In this document: one piece after another, positions 8,747 through 17,281 of the stretch
Layout of the letters: each line of letters opens with the position of its first letter
Numbering within the stretch: position 1 is the stretch's first letter
Assembly (NCBI RefSeq): GCF_003968755.1
Contig: NZ_RYDL01000001.1
Location: 434,001-498,000, forward strand
DNA length: 64,000 nucleotides
Source of the DNA: Flavobacterium sp. RSP15
Lineage (GTDB): Bacteria > Bacteroidota > Bacteroidia > Flavobacteriales > Flavobacteriaceae
Direction: 5' to 3'
Translations under genes and position numbers: made by a program
The notes under the pieces: generated by a model
Seen by the model: only the letters and a program-made list of their open reading frames with translations
Database searches by the model: none
Told to the model about the DNA's origin: nothing

Positions 8747-9220
8747 ATGAACATCAAATTGATTGCTATCGGTAAAACTGATAACAAAGCGCTAGAATCC
8801 TTGATCGACGATTACAACAAGCGTTTGTCTTTTTACATTAAATTCGATTTAGATATTATTCCTGATATCAAGAACGTAAAAAACTTATCGGAAAGTCAAC
8901 AAAAAGAAAAGGAAGGCGAATTGATTTTGGCAAAAATTACGCCTACAGATCAACTTATTTTGTTGGATGAAAACGGGAAAAATTTTTCTAGCGTTGGCTT
9001 CTCAGAAGAATTACAAAAGAAAATGAATTCCGGGGTAAAGACTTTAGTTTTTGTAATTGGTGGTCCTTATGGTTTTTCGGATACGGTTTATGCTAAAGCA
9101 CAAGGAAAAATATCGTTGTCTTTAATGACTTTTTCGCATCAGATGGTTCGATTATTCTTTATCGAACAATTGTATCGTGGATTCACAATCTTGAAAAACG
9201 AACCATATCATCATCAGTAG
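8747..9220 (+). CDS. rlmH: 23S rRNA (pseudouridine-1915-N3)-methyltransferase
   Basis: Protein of 157 residues, the normal RlmH length. It is a SPOUT methyltransferase that uses SAM to methylate pseudouridine 1915 in helix 69 of 23S rRNA in 70S ribosomes. Visible motifs are LLDENGKNFSS, VFVIGGPYGF, and the C-terminal knot SLMTFSHQMVRLFFIEQLYR with the closing KNEPYHHQ. It is followed by a non-coding region that holds a MITE-like element. Confidence 0.97.
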   Translation: MNIKLIAIGKTDNKALESLIDDYNKRLSFYIKFDLDIIPDIKNVKNLSESQQKEKEGELILAKITPTDQLILLDENGKNFSSVGFSEELQKKMNSGVKTLVFVIGGPYGFSDTVYAKAQGKISLSLMTFSHQMVRLFFIEQLYRGFTILKNEPYHHQ

Positions 9221-9278
9221 AGATTACAAGATTAATTATTGAACTATTTAATAGATATATTTTTCCGGAACTTCTTTA

Positions 9279-9475
9279 TTAAAAGTAACCCGTTGGGTGC
9301 AATTATTCAAAACGTCAGTTCGAGTATTTTTTGTGTAGTAAAACGGAACAAAAAATGTATCGAGAACAGTTTTTAATACTAATTTTCTAGTTCTCGATAT
9401 AATTTTCTGTCGAAAATCACTCGAACTGACGAAAATTATCATCAAAAATTAATTGCACCCAACGGGTTAAAAGTA
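9279..9475. mobile_element. MITE-like element with three nested inverted repeats and a 9-bp flanking duplication
   Basis: The element spans about 9288-9466 and has no gene. The outer inverted repeats are 20 bp and perfect: TAACCCGTTGGGTGCAATTA at 9286-9305 and its complement at 9450-9469. Inside are CGTCAGTTCGAGT (9313-9325) with its perfect complement at 9419-9431, and TATCGAGAAC (9358-9367) with its complement at 9390-9399. The 9-mer TTAAAAGTA flanks it directly at 9279-9287 and 9467-9475, overlapping the outermost repeat bases. This looks like a target site duplication. The frame open across it is a by-product of the palindromes. Confidence 0.7.
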
Positions 9476-9653
9476 TCTAATTCTCTCGTCAAAATCTTAA
9501 TTTATAAATACTCTTCAAAACTGATGTTTTTATCAAAAACTAATACTATTTTGGGATTAATAGCAAAATTAAAACTATACAGGTAATTTAAAAATTCACT
9601 TCTTTTTATTTTACTGGTATTAATTAAAACTAAATCAGATCCCTTTTTAAAAT

Positions 9654-9689
9654 AAAACATAAAGCCTCCATTTGAAGGCTTTATGTTTT
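9654..9689. terminator. Bidirectional terminator hairpin
   Basis: A 14-bp perfect stem, AAAACATAAAGCCT / AGGCTTTATGTTTT, with an 8-base loop. It overlaps the last codons of the lipoprotein pseudogene read from the right. It also lies between the repeat element and that pseudogene. The rest of 9476-9653 is A+T-rich with nothing recognisable. Confidence 0.7.
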
Positions 9690-10064
9690 ATAATACACAG
9701 TAGTAAAAGGTATAAAAGCCAGATTTTTACCAATTGTATCTGCGTAAGAATAATAATTTTCGGTCTTTTCATTCTTGTGTGCTTTTTCTTAGCGCTTCTT
9801 TTGTTGCAACCTCATGATATCCGGAATTGCAAGTCGTAACGGTAAACGTTTGTCTACATTGAGAATCCAATTGGTCTAAATAATACTGTTTTTACGGTTT
9901 ACTTCAGCCAGCGTATCCAAGTCTTTTGTTCTAAAAAAAAAATAGATTGGCGAAAGATCCTCTACCACTTTGACAATTGAAATATTTGATTTTGGCAATA
10001 AAACCGCTTCTTTATTTCCACAGGAAAAAAGAGTAAAAAGAACAATCAACATAAAATATTTCAT
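9681..10064 (-). pseudogene. Lipoprotein gene with two in-frame stop codons
   Basis: One minus-strand frame from the ATG at 10064 to the stop at 9681 encodes 127 codons with a lipobox (LFTLFSCGNKE). It is broken after residue 62 by TAG (VNRKNSII*) and then by TAA (LQQKKR*). The sequence after each stop continues in frame with ordinary codons: TNWILNVDKRLPLRLAIPDIM, then EKAHKNEKTENYYSYADTIG to VYYKT. That continuity argues for nonsense decay rather than chance. The ATG is 3 bp from the folP stop on the same strand, so it was probably co-transcribed with folP. Its function is unknown. Confidence 0.75.
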
Positions 10065-10066
10065 CG

Positions 10067-10891
10067 TTATAAATTGATTTTATTGAATAATGTAACGCAT
10101 TCCACAGCTTCTTTTACATCGTGAACACGAAGTATTTTTGCGCCTTTGGTCAATGCCAAAGTATTTAAAACTGTAGTTCCATTTAATGCATTTTCGATTG
10201 AAGTATCTAGGGTTTTATAAATCATGGATTTTCTGGAGACTCCTACAAGAAGTGGTAATTTCAAGATGTTAAACAAGTCCATTTTTTGAAAAACTTCATA
10301 ATTTTGTGCTATTGTTTTGGCAAAGCCAAAGCCCGGATCGATAATCAAATCATTGATTCCAAAACTTCTGGCCATAGCTACTTTTTCAGAAAAATAGAAC
10401 ACCATTTCTTTTACAATATCATCGTAACCCGTAAGTGTTTGCATCGTTTGCGGATTGCCTCGCATGTGCATCATAATATACGGAACATTGTATTTTGCAA
10501 TTATCTCCAGCATTTTGTCGTCCAGATTTCCGGCTGCAATATCATTGATGATAGCCGCACCACTTTCAATCGATGCTTTTGCTACTTCGCTTCGAAAGGT
10601 ATCAATAGAGATTATTGTATCTGGAAACTGCTTTAGAATCAAATCAATAACAGGAACAATTCTGGAAATTTCATCTTGTTCCGAAACGAATTCTGCATTT
10701 GGTTTGCTGGAATAAGTACCTACATCTATAAAAGTTGCACCATAAAGCAGCATTTTTTCAGTATGAGAAAGGATTTCGGTTTCATTCTTATACTTTCCTC
10801 CATCAAAAAAAGAGTTGGGTGTCACATTCAAAATTCCCATTACTTTGGGAGTTGATAGATCAATGAGTATTCCTTTACAATTAATTGTCAT
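10067..10891 (-). CDS. folP: Dihydropteroate synthase
   Basis: Protein of 274 residues. It condenses p-aminobenzoate with 6-hydroxymethyl-7,8-dihydropterin pyrophosphate in folate synthesis. The TIM-barrel signatures are visible: VMGILNVTPNSFFDGG, FIDVGTYSSKPNA, IISIDTFRSEVA, NDIAAG, LIIDPGFGFAKT, GVSRKSMI and RVHDVKEA. The position of the sulfonamide-binding loop looks ordinary. It is divergent from the DUF1599 gene. Confidence 0.96.
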   Translation of the reverse strand: MTINCKGILIDLSTPKVMGILNVTPNSFFDGGKYKNETEILSHTEKMLLYGATFIDVGTYSSKPNAEFVSEQDEISRIVPVIDLILKQFPDTIISIDTFRSEVAKASIESGAAIINDIAAGNLDDKMLEIIAKYNVPYIMMHMRGNPQTMQTLTGYDDIVKEMVFYFSEKVAMARSFGINDLIIDPGFGFAKTIAQNYEVFQKMDLFNILKLPLLVGVSRKSMIYKTLDTSIENALNGTTVLNTLALTKGAKILRVHDVKEAVECVTLFNKINL

Positions 10892-10962
10892 TCTTTTTTA
10901 GTTTTAAAACTACTACTTTCAACATTATTTACCCTTCATTCTACATTCAAAAAAATTATTCT

Positions 10963-10970
10963 TATTTTTG
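10963..10970 (+). promoter_or_regulatory. -7 element before the DUF1599 gene
   Basis: TATTTTTG fits TAnnTTTG and lies 30 bp before the ATG at 11001. The TTG inside it could be mistaken for a start codon, giving 11 extra residues (MKKFEYKYTPI). Reading it as a promoter element is more natural. Confidence 0.5.
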
Positions 10971-11000
10971 AAAAAATTTGAATACAAATATACACCAATA

Positions 11001-11546
11001 ATGAAGAATACTTCAAAGGAATATGATGCTGTGATTGCGACTTGTCGGGCACTGTATATCAACAAAATGAGAGATTACGGATGTGCTTGGCGCATTTTGA
11101 GACTGCCTTCATTAACGGATCAAATCTATATTAAGGCCCAAAGAATCCGAAGTTTACAAGAAAATGAAATCCGCAAAATTGATGAAGATGAAACGGGTGA
11201 ATTCATTGGGATCATCAATTATGCTCTCATGGCGTTGATTCAATTGGAATTAGGCGTTGCAGATCAGCCTGATTTAAGTGTGGAAAAGGCAACCAAATTA
11301 TACGATGCCAAAATCAAACTAACCAAGGAATTAATGGAAGACAAAAATCATGATTACGGGGAAGCTTGGCGCGAAATGCGTGTAAGTTCACTAACAGATT
11401 TAATTTTGCAAAAACTACTTCGTGTCAAACAAATTGAAGACAACAAAGGAAGAACATTAGTTTCTGAAGGAATCGATGCTAATTATCAGGACATGATAAA
11501 TTATTCGATTTTTGCCTTGATTCTAATGGGTTTTGGAAACAAATAA
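11001..11546 (+). CDS. DUF1599 domain-containing protein (tandem duplicate)
   Basis: Protein of 181 residues starting MKNTSKEYDAVIATCRALY. It is made of two copies of one unit of about 80 residues. Copy 1 contains KMRDYGCAWRILRLPSLTDQI followed by RIRSLQ and IINYALMALIQLELG. Copy 2 contains KNHDYGEAWREMRVSSLTDLI followed by RVKQIE and MINYSIFALILMGFG. DUF1599 proteins are proposed nucleotide-binding proteins, often encoded near folate or nucleotide genes, with no confirmed activity. The location between folP and the BT_3928 gene is typical for flavobacteria. Confidence 0.85.
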   Translation: MKNTSKEYDAVIATCRALYINKMRDYGCAWRILRLPSLTDQIYIKAQRIRSLQENEIRKIDEDETGEFIGIINYALMALIQLELGVADQPDLSVEKATKLYDAKIKLTKELMEDKNHDYGEAWREMRVSSLTDLILQKLLRVKQIEDNKGRTLVSEGIDANYQDMINYSIFALILMGFGNK

Positions 11547-11650
11547 TAAAAAGCAATAACTAAACATGAAATTGCCAAGGTTTTAAAATCACAAACTGTA
11601 ATCAAGAATGGCGATACCATATTCCATTAAAACATAAATATTATCTTCAT

Positions 11651-12751
11651 ATGAAAAATATAATTACTCAATTTTCTAGAATTTTCGTTGGAATCCTATT
11701 CATTATCTCCGGATTAATCAAACTGAATGACCCTGTTGGTTTTTCTTATAAATTGGCGGAGTATTTCAGTGAACCTGTATTCAATATGCCCTTTTTTGTT
11801 CCGTTTGCACTAGGAATCGCCCTGTTTTTAGTAATTCTTGAAGTGGTTTTGGGGATTATGTTACTCATTGGATACAAGACTAAAGTCACGGTTTGGAGTT
11901 TATTGGTTTTGATTGTAATGTTTACCTTCCTAACTTTTTATTCCGCTTATTTCAATGTAGTAAAAGATTGTGGCTGTTTTGGCGATGCGCTAAAACTAAC
12001 ACCATGGCAATCGTTTACAAAGGATATTGTGTTGTTGTTCTTTATTCTGGTATTGTTCTTTAACAAAAAATTAATCCAACCCTTATTTAGAACTACAGTT
12101 CAAAACATAATTATTTATGCCAGTATCGTTTTATCAGCCTTTATGGGCGTTATCGTTTTAAACCATTTGCCATTAATAGATTTTAGACCATTCAAGGTAG
12201 GAAATAATATTCAACAAGGAATGCAAATCCCTGACGGCGCTGATAAATCAGTGGTAGAAATGGTGTTTATATACAAAGTGAATGGTGTAGACAAAGAATT
12301 TACCGAAAAAGACCTAATGTCGATTCCTGAAGGCGCCGTATTTGTAGACCGAAAAGACAAAGTCATCACAGAAGGATATGTTCCTCCTATTCATGACTTC
12401 ACGATGGAAAAAGACGGATCAGATTTTAAAGATCAGTTCTTGCGAGAACCAAAATTGATGTTGATTGTAGCCTATGATTTAGTGAATGCCGATAAAGCGG
12501 GAATGGGCAAAATGGAAAAACTGTATTTAGATGCAAAAACAAAAGGATACAAGGTAATTGGAATGACATCTTCCTTACCGGAAGAGATCGCTGCAGCAAA
12601 AAAACAATATGGATTGATATTTGACTTTTATTTTTGTGATGCAATCACATTAAAAACAATTGAAAGAGCCAATCCAAGTATTGTATTGCTCGAGAAAGGA
12701 ACAATCATACAAAAACTTCATCATAACGACGTCAAAGACTTAAGATTATAA
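11651..12751 (+). CDS. BT_3928 family protein: DoxX/MauE-like membrane domain fused to a thioredoxin-like domain
   Basis: Protein of 366 residues. The N-terminal half has four membrane helices of the DoxX/MauE type (residues about 1-165), with the signature GLIKLNDPVGFSYKLAEYF and the redox-like motif DCGCFGDALKLTPWQSF. The C-terminal part resembles a thioredoxin fold on the outer face of the membrane (EPKLMLIVAYDLVNADK ... YKVIGMTSS) but has no CxxC. A role in transferring reductant across the membrane is inferred from the MauE family. It sits in a conserved block with folP, DUF1599, tpiA and prmA. Confidence 0.85.
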   Translation: MKNIITQFSRIFVGILFIISGLIKLNDPVGFSYKLAEYFSEPVFNMPFFVPFALGIALFLVILEVVLGIMLLIGYKTKVTVWSLLVLIVMFTFLTFYSAYFNVVKDCGCFGDALKLTPWQSFTKDIVLLFFILVLFFNKKLIQPLFRTTVQNIIIYASIVLSAFMGVIVLNHLPLIDFRPFKVGNNIQQGMQIPDGADKSVVEMVFIYKVNGVDKEFTEKDLMSIPEGAVFVDRKDKVITEGYVPPIHDFTMEKDGSDFKDQFLREPKLMLIVAYDLVNADKAGMGKMEKLYLDAKTKGYKVIGMTSSLPEEIAAAKKQYGLIFDFYFCDAITLKTIERANPSIVLLEKGTIIQKLHHNDVKDLRL

Positions 12752-12823
12752 GAATAGGACGGTTCAGATTTACGGTATTCCAGAACTTTAACCGCTAATT
12801 ATTTTTTCCTATGAAAAGCATTT

Positions 12824-13407
12824 ATGTTAAAATATTTTCTTGGTAAATTTGGATCTGCACTGCTTACTCTTTTTGGAGTGTTTACAGTGATATTATTTTT
12901 GTTTACTGTTTTCCCGGGGATCCTGCACGCATGATGCTGGATCAAAATGAAAATTCAGAACAACTGGCCATTGTAAAAAAGAAATATGGTTATGATAAAC
13001 CTATTGCTACTCAATACTTGTATTATCTGAATGACCTGTTGCCTATTTCTTTGCACAGTGATACCCAATCCGATTATACTTTTCTGAGCGAGGGAAAATA
13101 CAATGCGGTACCCCTTTTTGGAATTGGTACAAATGAATTGGTTTTGAAAAACCCTTATTTAAGAGAAAGTTTTCAAAAAAGCGGAAAAAAAGTTTCTCAA
13201 ATTATTGGACATACATTGCCAAGCACAGCCGTATTAGCCATATTTGCCATAGGTATCGCTATTGTTTTTGGTATTATTTCTGCCTTATACAAAGATACCT
13301 GGATCCATCGCCTAATTGCTTTAATCAGTACTTTAGGGATGAGCATTCCTTCTTTTTTCAGTGCAATCCTATTTGCCAGGCTCTTTGGATTTGTATTACA
13401 AAAATAA
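12824..13407 (+). pseudogene. ABC transporter permease (DppB/OppB type), frameshifted and truncated
   Basis: The frame from the ATG at 12824 reads MLKYFLGKFGSALLTLFGVF, then VILFLFTVFPG, and stops soon after. In the next frame, homology continues at once as DPARMMLDQNENSEQLAIVKKKYGYDKP, so one G appears to be missing from a G run near 12917-12920. The remainder covers membrane helices (HTLPSTAVLAIFAIGIAIVFG, GMSIPSFFSAILFARLFGF) and then ends at 13407. Only about half the usual length remains, and the C-terminal permease loop with the EAA-type motif is missing. The gene is almost certainly non-functional. Confidence 0.85.
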
Positions 13408-13414
13408 ACGCAGT

Positions 13415-13582
13415 TTAATATGCCCGGAAGCCTATAAAAAGTGCATAATTTCGTTGAAGGAAGTTATATTCAATGGATTTTGTATATGCATATTTAGATC
13501 CCAAAATAAGACTGGGATAATCACTGTATTTTGACAAGAAATAGATTTCCAAAGTAACAACAGGTTTGATGTTGTCTAAATC
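13415..13582 (-). pseudogene. Possible remnant of an outer membrane protein C-terminus
   Basis: A minus-strand run of 55 codons, ending in TAA at 13415 and preceded by two adjacent in-frame TGA codons. It translates as alternating strands (DNIKPVVTLEIYFLSKYS, LILGSKYAYTKSIEYNF) and ends ALFIGFRAY. Closing on an aromatic residue is typical of the last strand of an outer membrane beta-barrel. No start or upstream body remains. It abuts the broken permease, so the region looks like a deletion junction. The rest of 13583-13696 shows nothing I can name except the -7 element of the next gene. Confidence 0.4.
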
Positions 13583-13696
13583 TCATCAACTATAACGATA
13601 TTCTTTAAGCATTTTTGAATTCTGCTTTCAAAATATGGTATTCTGCACAACTCAATCCAATAGTTTGTTTAACTTTGTTTAAAAAACAACCATATA

Positions 13697-14191
13697 ATGA
13701 AATATATACTACTACTTCTAATGTCTATTGTAGCCTTTTCTTGTGCAAAAGAGGGAAAAACTGAATTTTCTAAAACTGCTTTGTCTGAAACCCTACTAGC
13801 CACTGACGGAAGTCAAGTTGCTTTTCAGGATATTTTAAAAAAACACAAAGGCAAAACTATAGTAATTGAAGTTTGGGCCTCTTGGTGTGGGGATTGTGTC
13901 AAAGCAATGCCAAAAATCAAAGAATTACAAGCGAACAATCCTGATGTTTCTTATTTATTTATTTCAATGGACAAAACTGCAGATAAATGGAAAGTTGGAA
14001 TTGAAAAACACGAATTGAAAGGCGATCATTTCATGGCAAATGACCAAATGGGAGGTGTATTTGCAAAAGCCATTGACCTAGATTGGATTCCAAGATATAT
14101 CATTGTGGACAAAACCGGAAAAATTGCTTTATACCGCGCTATTGAAACTGATTTTGACACGATTAACGAGACTTTAGAAAATTTAAAATAA
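13697..14191 (+). CDS. TlpA-like thioredoxin-family lipoprotein
   Basis: Protein of 164 residues with a lipobox (SIVAFSC, Cys16). A TlpA/AhpC-TSA fold follows, with active site WASWCGDCVKAMPKI and the later cis-Pro segment DLDWIPRYIIVDKTGK. It probably reduces or exchanges disulfides of envelope proteins. A -7-like element TAACTTTG lies at 13670-13677. It belongs to the conserved neighbourhood that ends with tpiA. Confidence 0.9.
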   Translation: MKYILLLLMSIVAFSCAKEGKTEFSKTALSETLLATDGSQVAFQDILKKHKGKTIVIEVWASWCGDCVKAMPKIKELQANNPDVSYLFISMDKTADKWKVGIEKHELKGDHFMANDQMGGVFAKAIDLDWIPRYIIVDKTGKIALYRAIETDFDTINETLENLK

Positions 14192-14278
14192 AGCATTCAA
14201 ACACCATTTGAGATGCAGTTCTTATCATTTTAAAAACTTCAAAAAAACGAAACCAAAAACTAAATATAACACGACAAA

Positions 14279-15031
14279 ATGAGAAAGAAGATTGTTGCAG
14301 GAAACTGGAAAATGCATAAAAATGCAGAGCAAACAGAAGATTTATTAAATGAATTAATAGCAAAAATCCCTACAGATACTGATGTGCAAATAATTGTAGC
14401 GCCAACATTTGTAAACCTGGCTTCTGCTGTAGATCATTTAGAATTTACCAATATAGATGTTGCTGCACAAAACGTTCATCAAGCAGAAAGCGGTGCTTTC
14501 ACGGGTGAAATTTCGGCAGATATGTTAAAAAGTGTAGGTGTAGACATTGTCATTTTAGGACACTCCGAACGCAGAGCCATTTTTCAGGAAACAGATGCTT
14601 TAATTGCGAATAAAGTAAATACGGCTTTGGAACATGACATAAGAGTTATTTTTTGTTTTGGTGAAGAATTAAAAGACCGCCAATCAAAAAATCATTTTAA
14701 TGTAGTTGAAAACCAATTACGAGATGGTTTATTTCATATTGAGGCTAAAGACTGGGACAGTATCGTTTTAGCCTATGAGCCAGTTTGGGCAATAGGAACA
14801 GGAGAAACAGCTTCTCCGGAGCAAGCACAGGAAATGCATGAATTTATAAGAGAAACCGTTCGTAAAGCTTTTGGAAGCGATATTGCTGAAAACGTATCTA
14901 TCCTATATGGAGGAAGCGTGAAACCGGATAATGCTAAAGAAATTTTCTCAAAACCAGATGTAGACGGAGGCCTCATTGGGGGTGCCGCACTAAAAGCTGA
15001 TGATTTTGTAGCAATTGTAAAGGCTCTCTAA
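14279..15031 (+). CDS. tpiA: Triosephosphate isomerase
   Basis: Protein of 250 residues. It interconverts dihydroxyacetone phosphate and glyceraldehyde 3-phosphate. All key motifs are present: GNWKMHKN with the catalytic Lys, GHSERR with the catalytic His, AYEPVWAIGTGE with the catalytic Glu and loop 6, and YGGSVKPDN and LIGGAALK for phosphate binding. It lies 87 bp after the TlpA-like gene and ends at a strong terminator. Confidence 0.98.
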   Translation: MRKKIVAGNWKMHKNAEQTEDLLNELIAKIPTDTDVQIIVAPTFVNLASAVDHLEFTNIDVAAQNVHQAESGAFTGEISADMLKSVGVDIVILGHSERRAIFQETDALIANKVNTALEHDIRVIFCFGEELKDRQSKNHFNVVENQLRDGLFHIEAKDWDSIVLAYEPVWAIGTGETASPEQAQEMHEFIRETVRKAFGSDIAENVSILYGGSVKPDNAKEIFSKPDVDGGLIGGAALKADDFVAIVKAL

Positions 15032-15051
15032 ATTTCAATTTTAAACGTCAT

Positions 15052-15083
15052 AAAAAAGCGGTGATTCATTTTACCGCTTTTTT
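15052..15083. terminator. Bidirectional terminator between tpiA and the porin gene
   Basis: An 11-bp stem AAAAAAGCGGT / ACCGCTTTTTT with a 10-base loop, T-rich on both strands. It serves tpiA from the left and the convergent porin gene from the right, touching its stop codon. Confidence 0.85.
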
Positions 15084-16306
15084 TATATTCCTATTTCAAC
15101 CTGAAAACGCAGGTACCAGTTGTTCTTTGTATTACCGTCAAAATAATGTAGGGTATCAAAAGTCAATTCCGTTTGCAATTTAAAAGTGTGTTCCCAAATA
15201 TATTTCGTCAAACCAATGGTATACTGTTTTGTGTTTGGTGCTAAAAGCTTAATGTCCTCGCCCACTTTTTGAGTAGAATACCGTCCGATAATCTCATAAT
15301 TTGATAACAAATTATAACTCAATTGATGATCAAATCCGTTACCAACGTAAGCAAAATTAGATTGTGAAATATCATCCGGATTTATTGTAACTGCATTTCT
15401 TGGAGTAATTCTGGACATATAACTTGACATAGCGGCCCACCCGTTGTATTTAATCAAAACATCAAGCATCACTGATTTCATAGTGCGAGCTTCAAATAAA
15501 TCATTTCCTAATTGACCTTGGGTTCTTTTGGCATGATTATTTTGCTGAAAAGCACCCGAAAGCATTAATTTCGGCTTTTTTTCTCTTACAATATCCCCTT
15601 CAAAATAGGTTCCGTCTCTTGAAAATGCTCCAAACGGTAACAACTCTACCTTCCCTGTTAAGGCAACACCTTCATCTGTATTCCCCGTGATATTTCGACC
15701 TTCTCCTGTTGAAATAGCTGTTTTGAAATTATAGGAAAATTTATCCCGAAATTCATTCATATTGTGAACTTGAAAACCAAAATCCCTGTCAATTGTAAAT
15801 CTGGCATTGTTAATCGACCGGTCCGTTAACTGTAATCCGCCTGAAGAATTCACACGTTGGCGATTTCCTGGTAATTTTGTTTGTCCAAAACTGATATTCC
15901 AGTGTCTATTAGGTCTGTAAAAAACAACTGCATCTCTGATAATATTTATGTTCTCACCTTCTCTAATTTCACCAACATCGCCCGGAGCAAATGACAATTG
16001 AACTGCATATAAAAATTTTGGATTTCCCACATATCCGTCAAATCGCAAACGTAATCTTCGGATTTGTCCGTCATATCCCCTTTTTTCATCTTCATTTTCA
16101 ATATAAGTCACCCTATTTTGCATTCGGAACCGAATATTCAATTGGTATAAACTATCCGGAGAAGTGATTCCAATTCCTTTACCAAAACTATAGTACGGAA
16201 GCGCCGATAATCTTAAGTCATTATCTTGTTTGCTTTGCTTGATATTAACCTGCGCATTGCTGGAAATGCAACTTACAAAGATCCAAAATAAAATTATTTT
16301 TTTCAT
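15083..16306 (-). CDS. Porin of the OprP/OprO (phosphate-selective porin) family
   Basis: Protein of 407 residues with a signal peptide (MKKIILFWIFVSCISSNAQ). The rest is a beta-barrel pattern with alternating strands: LNIRFRMQNRVTYIEN, IRRLRLRFDGYVGNPKFLYAVQLSF, and WNISFGQTKLPGNRQRVNSSG. The C-terminus, WYLRFQVEIGI, is a strand of the beta-signal kind. Related proteins form anion-selective channels, although the phosphate specificity of flavobacterial members is unproven. It stands alone between tpiA and prmA, convergent with tpiA and divergent from prmA. Confidence 0.85.
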   Translation of the reverse strand: MKKIILFWIFVSCISSNAQVNIKQSKQDNDLRLSALPYYSFGKGIGITSPDSLYQLNIRFRMQNRVTYIENEDEKRGYDGQIRRLRLRFDGYVGNPKFLYAVQLSFAPGDVGEIREGENINIIRDAVVFYRPNRHWNISFGQTKLPGNRQRVNSSGGLQLTDRSINNARFTIDRDFGFQVHNMNEFRDKFSYNFKTAISTGEGRNITGNTDEGVALTGKVELLPFGAFSRDGTYFEGDIVREKKPKLMLSGAFQQNNHAKRTQGQLGNDLFEARTMKSVMLDVLIKYNGWAAMSSYMSRITPRNAVTINPDDISQSNFAYVGNGFDHQLSYNLLSNYEIIGRYSTQKVGEDIKLLAPNTKQYTIGLTKYIWEHTFKLQTELTFDTLHYFDGNTKNNWYLRFQVEIGI

Positions 16307-16379
16307 GGTGTACTACTGTGTTTTGGGTACAAATGTAAAATAAAATTTGATTTACAAATACTCTTTAATATGCGATTGT

Positions 16380-16387
16380 TACCTTTG
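16380..16387 (+). promoter_or_regulatory. -7 element of the prmA promoter
   Basis: TACCTTTG fits TAnnTTTG and ends 14 bp before the prmA ATG. No TTTG lies at 19-21 bp upstream. Confidence 0.45.
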
Positions 16388-16401
16388 CAAAAAAAACAAG
16401 C

Positions 16402-17235
16402 ATGTCAAATATTTATATAGCGTACCATTTTACTATTGAACCTAAAGAATTGGGGTCTGAAATCTTAATCGCGGAATTGGGAGAAAGAGCTTTTGAGAGT
16501 TTTACAGAAACTGAAACCGGGATTTCAGCTTTTGTGCAAAAGGATTTATGGAATGAAACCATCTTAGCGGATATCCATATTTTACAATCCGAAGAATTTA
16601 CGATTGATTATACATTTGAAGAAATCGAACAAGTCAACTGGAATGAGGAATGGGAAAAGAATTTTGAAGCCATTGATGTCGACGGAAACTGTCATGTACG
16701 AGCACCATTCCATCCAAAAACAGATGCCGAATTTGATATTATAATTGAACCAAAAATGAGTTTTGGAACAGGGCACCATGAGACCACTCACATGATGATT
16801 CAGCATTTATTAGAAATAGATGTAACTGCGATGAAAACGCTCGATATGGGATGTGGAACAGCAATATTAGCAATTCTTGCCGAAAAGAAAGGAGCGCAAC
16901 CAATTGATGCTATTGATATTGACAATTGGTGTTACTTGAATTCTATAGAAAATGCAGCACGTAATAACTGCAAACACATTACTGTTTATGAAGGGGAAGC
17001 CGCTTTATTAGAAGGTAAAAAATACGATTTGATTATAGCTAACATCAATAGGAATATTTTGTTGAACGATATGCAGAGTTACATAGACTGTTTAAACCCT
17101 AATGGAACGTTACTTTTAAGTGGTTTCTATCAGGAAGATATACCATTTATAGATGCCTCTTGTACCGAAAAAGGACTAACTTATGTTAAAAAATTTGAAA
17201 GAAACAATTGGGTATCTTTAAAATATGTAAATTAG
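16402..17235 (+). CDS. prmA: Ribosomal protein L11 methyltransferase
   Basis: Protein of 277 residues. It trimethylates ribosomal protein L11 using SAM. The N-terminal substrate-recognition domain precedes a Rossmann domain with FGTGHHETTHMM, TLDMGCGTAILAILAEKKGA (motif I), AIDIDNWCYLN and the catalytic-loop motif IIANINRNILL. It is followed 46 bp later by clpS, a common Bacteroidota pairing. Confidence 0.96.
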   Translation: MSNIYIAYHFTIEPKELGSEILIAELGERAFESFTETETGISAFVQKDLWNETILADIHILQSEEFTIDYTFEEIEQVNWNEEWEKNFEAIDVDGNCHVRAPFHPKTDAEFDIIIEPKMSFGTGHHETTHMMIQHLLEIDVTAMKTLDMGCGTAILAILAEKKGAQPIDAIDIDNWCYLNSIENAARNNCKHITVYEGEAALLEGKKYDLIIANINRNILLNDMQSYIDCLNPNGTLLLSGFYQEDIPFIDASCTEKGLTYVKKFERNNWVSLKYVN

Positions 17236-17281
17236 TAGTATTATTTTTTTATTAATTACGAAAGTACAAAAAAACTACAAA

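Noticed and set aside
9248..9445. 65-codon open frame within the repeat element
   Set aside because: It is created by the inverted repeats, lacks any recognisable domain and runs across the palindromes.
13583..13690. Short minus-strand open run ending ECHILKAEF-like
   Set aside because: No start or family was found and it overlaps the upstream region of the TlpA-like gene; too little to call.
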